A stretch of DNA of 5,491 bases, from assembly GCA_964350605.1 (NCBI GenBank), contig CAYGKP010000168.1, forward strand, positions 1 to 5,491, written 5' to 3'. The notes beneath the pieces are model-generated. The model was not told where the DNA came from. It made no database searches and saw only the letters and a list, made by a program, of their open reading frames with translations. Below, one piece after another: positions 1-4,994 of the stretch. The position numbers and the translations under genes are program-made. How positions within the stretch are numbered: the stretch's first letter is position 1; each line of letters starts with the position of its first letter. The DNA is from CAYGKP01 sp964350605 (GTDB lineage: Bacteria > Bacteroidota > Bacteroidia > Cytophagales > JAAEPT01).

Positions 1-61
1 CCCTTCCAGTTCTTATCGTTTCTGTTTCCGGCTGCCTAAGTGTTGGCTGGCGGGAGCGAGG
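1..61. other. Unassigned left edge
   Basis: These bases lie downstream of the TrpF-like stop codon. On the plus strand one frame reads twelve codons and stops at 37-39, which could be the tail of a gene starting outside the window, but nothing identifies it. No strong terminator hairpin for the minus-strand gene is visible. Confidence 0.3.
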
Positions 62-685
62 CTAGTCCTGGTCTTCGAGGAGTTCGAGCACGTCGGCCAG
101 GGCATCAAAGTCCTTAAAACCGGGGCGCAGTTCGTGACCCCCCAGAAGAGCGATGCCCCGTGGGTCAAGGTCATCGACGAGTTCTTCCACGTTGTCGGGC
201 GTAACCCCGTAACCCAAGAGAATCGGGTAGTTCACCGCGAGTGACTCCAATTGCTTCAAGTCGCTGTTGGTCAGGTCGGTTTGTGTGCCCGAGACCAGCA
301 AAAAGTATTCCGCATTGGCCGCGTGGGTCGAGATGATGTCTTCCCAACTGCCGGGGTGTTTGTCGACGTCAATCAGCAGAATGCGTTCCCAGCCAAGGCC
401 GTCCAATTCGGCCAGCACCGCGGGGCGGGTGACTTGCACCACATCCACGTCATAAGCCTGCGCCTGAGCGCGAATGGTCGCGACGGTGGCTGACTCCTGG
501 AACTCGCCCACGAACTTGGGGCCTTCCAGCCAACTGGTCAGCCCGACGTATTCCTCCAACGGCACGTAACCGGGTTGCCCCGGCTGGATGCAAAAGCCCA
601 GCATGCCAACGCCCATCCCCGCGCAATAGCGCGCATCCGAGAGGTTGTTCACCTGGCCAACTTTGACGAGCGTACGTAGTCCCAT
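62..685 (-). CDS. TrpF-like TIM-barrel protein (phosphoribosylanthranilate isomerase homologue with altered active site)
   Basis: The 207-residue product has the length and motif order of phosphoribosylanthranilate isomerase, the (beta/alpha)8 enzyme that converts PRA to CdRP in tryptophan synthesis. Family signatures visible are the N-terminal strand and N-L-x-D-A at residues 14-18, D-V-V-Q at 81-84, an Asp at 106 near the usual general-acid position, and the C-terminal phosphate-binding part, V-T-P-D-N-V at 161-166 and G-G-H-E-x-x-P-G-x-K-D at 182-192. The normal K-I-C-G-I-T-N start of TrpF reads K-V-G-Q-V-N-N (residues 8-14), so the catalytic Cys is Gly10. The usual S-P-R substrate-binding motif reads Q-P-G at 37-39. 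I infer a fold and phosphate-site homologue that probably is not a working TrpF; its reaction is unknown. No other trp genes lie in the window. It is transcribed divergently from the thioredoxin gene. The start at 685 lies just after a TATCTTTC promoter box. Confidence 0.8.
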   Translation of the reverse strand: MGLRTLVKVGQVNNLSDARYCAGMGVGMLGFCIQPGQPGYVPLEEYVGLTSWLEGPKFVGEFQESATVATIRAQAQAYDVDVVQVTRPAVLAELDGLGWERILLIDVDKHPGSWEDIISTHAANAEYFLLVSGTQTDLTNSDLKQLESLAVNYPILLGYGVTPDNVEELVDDLDPRGIALLGGHELRPGFKDFDALADVLELLEDQD

Positions 686-695
686 GTCTCGAAAC

Positions 696-708
696 GAAAG
701 ATAGAGAA
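696..708 (-). promoter_or_regulatory. Bacteroidota-type -7 promoter box for the TrpF-like gene
   Basis: Read on the minus strand, TATCTTTC (703 to 696) matches the Bacteroidota -7 consensus TAnnTTTG except for the last base, and it ends 10 bases before the start codon at 685. It belongs to the 13-base string TTCTCTATCTTTC, which is repeated exactly on the plus strand at 802-814. I see no clear -33 TTTG partner. The expected transcript would have almost no leader. Confidence 0.5.
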
Positions 709-734
709 AGGTCGGGAACTTACTTCCTTGCTGT

Positions 735-746
735 GTGTTGGAACAC
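735..746. repeat. Short palindrome in the divergent intergenic region
   Basis: GTGTTGGAACAC has perfect 5-base arms (GTGTT/AACAC) around a GG centre. It lies between the two divergent promoters, 60 to 70 bases upstream of the thioredoxin -7 box and about 27 bases upstream of the TrpF-like box. That size and position would suit a repressor or activator site, but no regulator is identified. The string TGTTGGAAC recurs at 2571-2579 in the other regulatory gap. Confidence 0.25.
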
Positions 747-801
747 CCAATTGCACTTCGGTGTTACGAGTGTGTATAAGTGTAACCTCAACTTCTCCTG
801 A

Positions 802-814
802 TTCTCTATCTTTC
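802..814 (+). promoter_or_regulatory. Bacteroidota-type -7 promoter box for the thioredoxin gene
   Basis: TATCTTTC at 807-814 matches TAnnTTTG at all but the last base and ends 4 bases before the ATG at 819. A start of transcription a few bases downstream would give a leaderless or nearly leaderless mRNA. The surrounding 13 bases are identical to the promoter box of the divergent gene. No convincing -33 element is visible. Confidence 0.5.
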
Positions 815-818
815 CCCC

Positions 819-1136
819 ATGAGCCTGATTGCTGCCACCGACGCTGATTTCTCTACCCAACTGGCTGATAGCCCCAAGGTTGTCGTCAAGTACTTCGCCG
901 ATTGGTGCGGTTCGTGTCGAATGATCGCGCCGAAGTTCAAGCGCTTGGCCGAGGACGAGCGATTCGAGGGGGTTACCTTCCTGGAGGTAAACGCCGAGGA
1001 AAGCCCCGAGGCTCGGAAGGCCGCCGGAGTCAACAACCTGCCGTTCTTTGCCACTTTTAAGGATGGTCAATTGGTAGAAGGGGCGGCCATCAGCAAGATG
1101 GAGCGCGTCGAAGAAATGATTACCGATCTCGGTTAA
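819..1136 (+). CDS. Thioredoxin family protein (CGSC active site)
   Basis: The product is a 105-residue single-domain thioredoxin, about the usual length, with no signal peptide, so it is expected to act in the cytoplasm as a thiol-disulfide exchange protein. The active site is W-C-G-S-C at residues 29-33, with Ser where classical TrxA has Pro. The cis-proline loop is N-N-L-P-F-F at 72-77 (Pro75), followed by F-K-D-G at 80-83, the usual turn before the last strand. The Pro-to-Ser change in the CxxC is expected to alter redox potential or partner choice compared with TrxA. The next gene starts 29 bases after the stop on the same strand, so the two are probably co-transcribed. The ATG at 819 is chosen because it follows a promoter box directly and begins the thioredoxin fold correctly. 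It is probably not the main TrxA of the cell. Confidence 0.9.
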   Translation: MSLIAATDADFSTQLADSPKVVVKYFADWCGSCRMIAPKFKRLAEDERFEGVTFLEVNAEESPEARKAAGVNNLPFFATFKDGQLVEGAAISKMERVEEMITDLG

Positions 1137-1165
1137 GGGTATACACCCCACAAGCAATCCCCCAG

Positions 1166-1408
1166 ATGAAAATCCCTGCCATCAAGAAACTGGTCGAGGA
1201 ATTTCCCCTCGAACAAATCCGTGCTGCCGAAGAAGCCCTCGTCGAGGAACGCGAGTTGCCCATCCCTGTGGAAGGGGAGGACGAAGGTGAAAAACTGACT
1301 CACCTGCTGGCCGCCAGCTGGATCTTGGAGAAGATGCAGCAGGACAAACTCGACTTCAAAGCCGCCCTTCGGGAGTACACCCAACGGGTGCGGACCTCGA
1401 TTTCGTAA
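1166..1408 (+). CDS. Small conserved protein, probable DUF6952 family
   Basis: This 80-residue protein has no signal peptide or membrane segment and is probably cytoplasmic. It starts M-K-I-P-A-I-K-K-L-V-E-E and has a very acidic middle (E-G-E-D-E-G-E at 36-42), followed by a hydrophobic helix-like stretch (L-T-H-L-L-A-A-S-W-I-L-E) and a basic end, A-L-R-E-Y-T-Q-R-V-R. I recognise this as the pattern of a small Bacteroidota family that I recall as DUF6952; the family number is from memory. It contains no cysteine, so it is not itself a thiol enzyme. It follows the thioredoxin gene after 29 bases with no promoter box or terminator between, so it is likely in the same transcript and may be a partner or regulator of that thioredoxin. 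Its function is unknown. Confidence 0.8.
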   Translation: MKIPAIKKLVEEFPLEQIRAAEEALVEERELPIPVEGEDEGEKLTHLLAASWILEKMQQDKLDFKAALREYTQRVRTSIS

Positions 1409-1413
1409 CTTTG
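1406..1413 (+). promoter_or_regulatory. Perfect TAnnTTTG -7 box upstream of mnmA
   Basis: TAACTTTG matches the Bacteroidota -7 consensus at every defined position. Its first three bases are the stop codon of the preceding gene. The box ends 40 bases before the mnmA start, so it would give a leader of about 35 bases, longer than at the other promoters here. No clear -33 TTTG is visible 19 to 21 bases upstream. Confidence 0.5.
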
Positions 1414-1414
1414 C

Positions 1415-1438
1415 GGTCCCGTTTTTTAAAGCGGGGCC
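1415..1438 (+). promoter_or_regulatory. Hairpin between the DUF6952-like gene and mnmA
   Basis: GGTCCCG at 1415-1421 can pair with CGGGGCC at 1432-1438, giving seven pairs with one G-U wobble. The loop is T-rich (TTTTTTAAAG) and could add one or two weak pairs. There is no T-run after the stem, so it is not a standard intrinsic terminator. It may shape the end of the thioredoxin transcript, or lie at the extreme 5' end of the mnmA mRNA if that starts near 1418. Confidence 0.35.
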
Positions 1439-1453
1439 AACACTGACTGACTC

Positions 1454-2557
1454 ATGACTGCCAAGGGACGCGTACTGGTCGCCATGAGCGGGGGGATTGA
1501 CTCCTCGCTGGCCGCTGTGCTGCTGCACGAGCAGGGATACGAGGTCGTGGGCATGACCATGAAGACTTGGGACTATGCCTCGTCGGGTGGGACCAAGAAG
1601 GAGACGGGCTGCTGCTCGCTTGATTCAATCAACGACGCGCGCCGGGTGGCCGTCAAGCTGGGCTTTCCGCATTACATCCTGGACATCCGCGAGGAGTTTG
1701 GCGATCAGGTGATCGACTACTTCGTGGATGAATACGTCTCGGGCCGCACGCCGAACCCCTGCGTACTCTGCAACACACACATCAAGTGGGACGCGCTGCT
1801 TCGTCGCGCCGACCAGTTGGGCTGCGATTACATCGCCACGGGCCACTACGCAAACGTACACGAGGAAAAGGGCCGCTACGTGATCTCGAAAGGGACTGAC
1901 GAGGCGAAGGATCAGTCCTATGCCCTGTGGGGAGTAAGCCAGGAAAGCCTCTCGCGGACGCTGCTGCCCCTGGGCAACTTGCGCAAAACCGAGATCCGCG
2001 AGATGGCCAAAGAGAAGGGCTTTGCGGAGCTGGCCAGCAAGAGCGAGTCCTACGAAATCTGCTTTGTGCCCGACAACGACTACCGCAGCTTCCTGAAGCG
2101 TCGACTGCCGAGCTTGGAGAAGGAAGTAGCGGGCGGCCAGTTCGTCTTGGAGGACGGCACGGTCATCGGCGAGCACGAGGGCTATCCGTTCTATACCGTC
2201 GGGCAACGTAAGGGTCTGGGGGTCGCCTTGGGCTATCCGGCCTATGTGCTCGAGATCAAGAAGGACGAAAACCGCGTGGTGCTGGGCCCGAAGGAGGCCT
2301 TAGCGCGCACGGGCATGTTCATCTCGAAGTTGGTGTGGAACAAACTCGACCATCCGAAAGGCCCGATCGAGACGATCACCAAAGTGCGCTACAACGACCA
2401 GGGCACCCCGGCGACCATCGAGTTGACCGATGAAGACTTAGTGACCGTCAAGTTCCATGAACCCGTCACGGGCATCGCGCCGGGGCAGGCGGCGGTCATG
2501 TATTTGGACGGCCAGGTACTGGGTGGCGGTTGGATTCGTTCCAGTTTTCAGTGGTAG
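1454..2557 (+). CDS. mnmA: tRNA-specific 2-thiouridylase MnmA
   Basis: MnmA activates U34 of tRNA(Lys, Glu, Gln) with ATP and inserts sulfur to give 2-thiouridine. The 367-residue product is the normal full length. The N-terminal PP-loop ATP site is S-G-G-I-D-S-S at residues 12-18, followed by G-C-C-S at 52-55. N-P-C-V-L-C-N at 101-107 contains the thiol that carries the sulfur (Cys106, equivalent to E. coli Cys102), and E-I-C-F at 201-204 holds its partner Cys203 (E. coli Cys199). T-G-H-Y at 129-132 and D-Q-S-Y at 153-156 are family motifs. The tRNA-binding and beta-barrel parts follow, with V-G-Q-R-K-G-L-G at 249-256. The position of the E. coli catalytic Asp99 is Cys103 here, making a CxxC form of the enzyme. 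The gene has its own -7 box and follows the thioredoxin and DUF6952-like genes after 45 bases. The ATG at 1454 places the PP-loop at the expected distance from the N terminus. Confidence 0.97.
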   Translation: MTAKGRVLVAMSGGIDSSLAAVLLHEQGYEVVGMTMKTWDYASSGGTKKETGCCSLDSINDARRVAVKLGFPHYILDIREEFGDQVIDYFVDEYVSGRTPNPCVLCNTHIKWDALLRRADQLGCDYIATGHYANVHEEKGRYVISKGTDEAKDQSYALWGVSQESLSRTLLPLGNLRKTEIREMAKEKGFAELASKSESYEICFVPDNDYRSFLKRRLPSLEKEVAGGQFVLEDGTVIGEHEGYPFYTVGQRKGLGVALGYPAYVLEIKKDENRVVLGPKEALARTGMFISKLVWNKLDHPKGPIETITKVRYNDQGTPATIELTDEDLVTVKFHEPVTGIAPGQAAVMYLDGQVLGGGWIRSSFQW

Positions 2558-2583
2558 GGCCGAAAAAGGTTGTTGGAACGCAT
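2534..2583. repeat. Imperfect inverted repeat across the mnmA stop, next to the sigma-54 promoter
   Basis: ATTCGTTCCAG (2534-2544) and TTGGAACGCAT (2573-2583) are inverted copies with 9 of 11 positions matching and a perfect 7-base core (CGTTCCA/TGGAACG). The spacer is 28 bases. The downstream arm ends 2 bases before the -24 element of the sigma-54 promoter. No T-run follows, so it is not an obvious mnmA terminator. It could be a paired protein-binding site or an mRNA 3' hairpin. Confidence 0.35.
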
Positions 2584-2585
2584 AG

Positions 2586-2601
2586 TGGCATGCCCCTTGC
2601 A
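2586..2601 (+). promoter_or_regulatory. Sigma-54 (RpoN) -24/-12 promoter
   Basis: TGGCATGCCCCTTGCA fits the sigma-54 consensus TGGCAYR-N4-TTGCW at every defined position. The invariant GG (2587-2588) and GC (2599-2600) are separated by exactly 10 bases. With C2600 taken as -12, transcription would start at about 2612, 26 bases before the lipoprotein ATG chosen here. RpoN promoters need an enhancer-binding ATPase, and none is encoded in the window. An imperfect TACCTTCT box at 2604-2611 could be an overlapping housekeeping element. Confidence 0.65.
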
Positions 2602-2637
2602 GTTACCTTCTGCATGGCTCGCCGATCTACAGAAGAG

Positions 2638-3339
2638 ATGGACCGCAGGTACCGAATTACGCGTTGGATCGTGGGCCTTTTGTGGCTCACCTTCTGTCTG
2701 GTGGCAATGATGAGTTGCACGACCGACGACATTGAGCCCGATGACGTGGATCGGGGCGAGGCCTATTTCCCCGTGACGGTCGGAAACTGGAAGGAATACG
2801 AAGTGGAGGAGACGATTTATACCCTGCTCGACACCTTCTACACCAACTATTTGCTGCGCGAGGAACTTGTTCAGCCCACGGGTGCGCCCTTAGAGGAACC
2901 CACGGTGCTGCTCTACCGCTACTACCGCGACGATGCCAGCGACCCCTGGGACCTCGATTCACTGTGGCAAGTCAAGTTGCTGTCGACCAAGCGGACAACG
3001 GTCGAGAACAACATCCGCTATGTGCGCCTGGCTTTCCCATTAGAAGAAGGCATTCAATGGGATGGTAATGCGGAAAATGCCCTGGGTTTCGAGCAGTACA
3101 CAGCGAAGGATTTCGGCGATGCCTTCACGGTGCCCGTGACGGGCTTATCTTTCGGTGATGCGGTTAAGATTGAGCATGCGGTTGATACCCTGTCGATCAT
3201 CATCGACGAAGTGCGCTTTGAGGTGTATGCTCGCAACGTGGGCCTCGTCTACATCTACGAAGAGAACACCGACACCCAGCCCGGCTTCCCGCCGGTGGGT
3301 ACCATCTACGAGCAGCGCATCACGGGCTATGGGCCATAG
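2638..3339 (+). CDS. Putative outer-surface lipoprotein, uncharacterised
   Basis: The 233-residue product begins with a basic n-region (M-D-R-R-Y-R), a hydrophobic stretch of about 15 residues and the lipobox-like A-M-M-S-C, which puts the lipidated cysteine at residue 27 (2716-2718). Acidic residues follow soon after (C-T-T-D-D-I-E-P-D-D), resembling the Bacteroidota export signal that sends lipoproteins to the cell surface. The mature part opens with Y-F-P-V-T-V-G-N-W-K-E-Y, a pattern I know from many uncharacterised Bacteroidota lipoproteins, and is otherwise rich in beta-prone, aromatic and acidic segments. No catalytic motif is visible. The start at 2638 is preferred because it gives a compact signal peptide and lies 26 bases after the predicted sigma-54 start site; 2614 (8 residues longer) is a real alternative. 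The last 11 bases overlap the subtilase start, so the two genes are probably translationally coupled. Function unknown. Confidence 0.8.
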   Translation: MDRRYRITRWIVGLLWLTFCLVAMMSCTTDDIEPDDVDRGEAYFPVTVGNWKEYEVEETIYTLLDTFYTNYLLREELVQPTGAPLEEPTVLLYRYYRDDASDPWDLDSLWQVKLLSTKRTTVENNIRYVRLAFPLEEGIQWDGNAENALGFEQYTAKDFGDAFTVPVTGLSFGDAVKIEHAVDTLSIIIDEVRFEVYARNVGLVYIYEENTDTQPGFPPVGTIYEQRITGYGP

Positions 3340-4941
3340 GGCTGCTGTCCTTGGGCTGCTGTTCCTTCCGCTGACACTTTTTGCCCAGGAGCGGCGTTTC
3401 TACACGTTTTCGGACAAGGCCGGCACGCCCCACACCTTGGCTGCGCCGAGCACCTACCTCTCGGCCCGCGCCATCACCCGGCGCACCAACCAGGGCATCT
3501 CGCTCGACTCGACGGACCTGCCCGTTTCGCCCACCTACCTGGGCCAAATTCAAAGCCAGGGCGGCACGATTGTCTACACCTCCAAGTGGCTGAACGGTGC
3601 CCTGGTCGAAGCCACGGGGGGCCAACACGCCAGCATCGCCACGTTGCCGTTCATCCAGTCCGACCAGCAGATGGTCTGGAACAGCGCAGACCTAAGCCAG
3701 GTGCGCGGTGCGTGCGCCATCGAGCAAGCCCTGACCGATAACCCACTGGGTGTGATCGATCAAGACTACCTCTGCCTCGACCAGATGCATGCGGATGGCT
3801 ACCAGGGGCAGGGCTATCAGATCGCGGTGTTTGACGAAGGCTTTCTCGGAACTGATCTGGCCTCAGCTTTTAACACGATGTTCACTGATGGGCGGGTCCT
3901 GGGCACCTACGACTTCGTCGATGGGGAAGCGGATGTCTACAACGACGACCCGCACGGCACCTGGTGCCTCTCGCTGATTGGGGCGGAAGGCAGCGTTGTA
4001 GGTAGTGCGCCGAAGGCCGAGTTTTACCTGTTTCGCACCGAGGATGTAGTCAGCGAAAGCCGCCTGGAAGAGGTGTATTGGCTGGTGGCCGCCGAGCACG
4101 CCGACAGCGCGGGCGTGGATGCGATCAGTTCTTCGGTGGGGTATAACACCTTCGATAACAGCAGTTTGGATCACGTGCTCTCTGAGTTGGATGGCCAGAC
4201 GGCCATCGTCTCCCGGGCCGCGGACCTCGCCGGACGGAAGGGTATTCTGGTCGTCAACAGCGCGGGCAACGAAGGCGGAAATGCCTGGAACCNNNNNNNN
4301 NNGCCGATGCCCAGGCGGTGATTTCGGTCGGATCGACCGGCGCGAATGGGCAAGTCTCCTCGTTTTCCTCGCGCGGTCCGACCGCTGATGGCCGCACCAA
4401 ACCCGACGTGTCGGCTTGGGGCGAGGCGGTGCCCGTGATTAACTTCAACGGATCGGTGATTACCCGGTCGGGCACTTCGTTTGCCGCGCCACAAGTCGCG
4501 GGGCTGGGGGTGGGCCTCTGGCAGAAATACCCGACCCTCACGGCCGCCGAACTGCGCGACCTGATCCGTGGCACGGGGACCCGCAACAGCGGCCCCAACA
4601 ACGAGGTCGGTGCAGGCTGGCCGAACTATTGCCGCGCCGAGTTTATCTTCCAGTTCCTCGACGCGGGCGGCCCCGATGGCATCGTCTGGCGCGGGGCGAT
4701 CTACCCCAATCCCTTCGAGGGGACGCGCTTGACCCTGGTGCTGGACCCGGCGGAAGTGGGGGGCGAGGTGACGCTCAAGATTCGCAACTCGCTGGGCCAG
4801 ACCCTAGCCGATTGGTCAATCCAGAATGCGCCCGAGATCATCGAACTCTCGCTGCCCTATGGCACCACCAGCCAGGGGATCTACTTCCTGCGGATGGAAA
4901 CTGCACTCGGCGGGCGGACCCTGCGGCTGGCGCGGCTGTAA
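3329..4941 (+). CDS. Secreted S8 subtilisin-like serine peptidase with T9SS sorting domain (interrupted by assembly gap)
   Basis: This is an exported endopeptidase of the subtilase family. Residues 1-20 form a Sec signal peptide ending L-F-A-Q, followed by a pro-region with the Bacteroidota S8 motifs L-S-A-R-A-I-T-R-R (44-52), D-L-P-V (63-66) and S-K-W-L-N (85-89). The triad is complete: Asp169 in A-V-F-D-E-G (codon 3833-3835), His209 in H-G-T (3953-3955) and Ser in G-T-S-F-A-A-P (4477-4479). The oxyanion Asn is Asn314 in S-A-G-N-E-G. The end, from Y-P-N-P-F near 4701 to L-R-L-A-R-L, is a type A T9SS C-terminal domain for export across the outer membrane. Ten Ns (4293-4302) break the frame. 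The halves join cleanly if about 14 bases are missing, giving roughly 538 residues, so I treat the gene as intact. The start at 3329 overlaps the lipoprotein stop and is fixed by the signal peptide. Confidence 0.92.
4293..4302. other. Assembly gap (10 Ns) inside the subtilase
   Basis: Ten unknown bases fall between the oxyanion-hole motif S-A-G-N-E-G and the A-D-A-Q-A-V-I-S-V-G segment. Upstream coding is in frame 2 and downstream coding in frame 1, so the true gap must be 2 mod 3 in length. Related subtilases have about five residues here (W-x-[five residues ending in P]-A-D), of which the first codon begins with the C at 4292, predicting 14 missing bases. The N count is therefore probably a placeholder. 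Confidence 0.85.
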
Positions 4942-4966
4942 GACCTGGTCAAACTGACTAGGTTTT
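4941..4966 (+). terminator. Intrinsic terminator after the lipoprotein-subtilase pair
   Basis: ACCTGGTC (4943-4950) pairs with GACTAGGT (4956-4963), giving eight pairs including one G-U wobble, around the loop AAACT. The T-run TTTT (4963-4966) follows at once. It begins at the last base of the subtilase stop codon and lies 16 bases before the purU promoter box, so it would separate the two transcripts. The T-run is short, so efficiency may be modest. Confidence 0.6.
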
Positions 4967-4981
4967 CGGACCCCGAGCCCG

Positions 4982-4989
4982 CATCTTTG
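4982..4989 (+). promoter_or_regulatory. Bacteroidota-type -7 box for purU
   Basis: CATCTTTG matches TAnnTTTG at all but the first base and is followed by C, as is common. It ends 5 bases before the ATG at 4995, predicting a leaderless or very short-leader mRNA. TTTTC at 4963-4967 is a possible weak -33 partner, but its spacing is shorter than usual and it overlaps the terminator. Confidence 0.5.
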
Positions 4990-4994
4990 CGCCC

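Noticed and set aside
1..39. Tail of a plus-strand gene ending with TAA at 37-39
   Set aside because: Only twelve codons are visible, with no recognisable motif.
738..757. Second sigma-54-like site (TTGGAACACCCAATTGCA) upstream of the thioredoxin gene
   Set aside because: The GG-to-GC spacing is 11 rather than the strict 10, and the -24 half lacks TGGCA.
720..1157. Minus-strand open frame (145 codons) opposite the thioredoxin gene
   Set aside because: It is antisense to a clear thioredoxin and shows no recognisable domain.
1625..2206. Long minus-strand open frame (193 codons) inside mnmA
   Set aside because: It lies wholly opposite a well-conserved enzyme gene and has no family motif; it is a by-product of GC-rich codon use.
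2530..2637. Longer N terminus for the lipoprotein, starting at 2530
   Set aside because: It would overlap mnmA, start upstream of the sigma-54 promoter and bury the signal peptide behind 36 residues. A start at 2614 remains possible.
3155..3328. Longer N terminus for the subtilase, starting at 3155
   Set aside because: The extra residues are an Arg/Ser-rich out-of-frame reading of the lipoprotein gene; a proper signal peptide begins at 3329.
4293..4320. Subtilase as a pseudogene broken by frameshift
   Set aside because: The break coincides exactly with Ns, and catalytic residues and sorting domain are intact on both sides.
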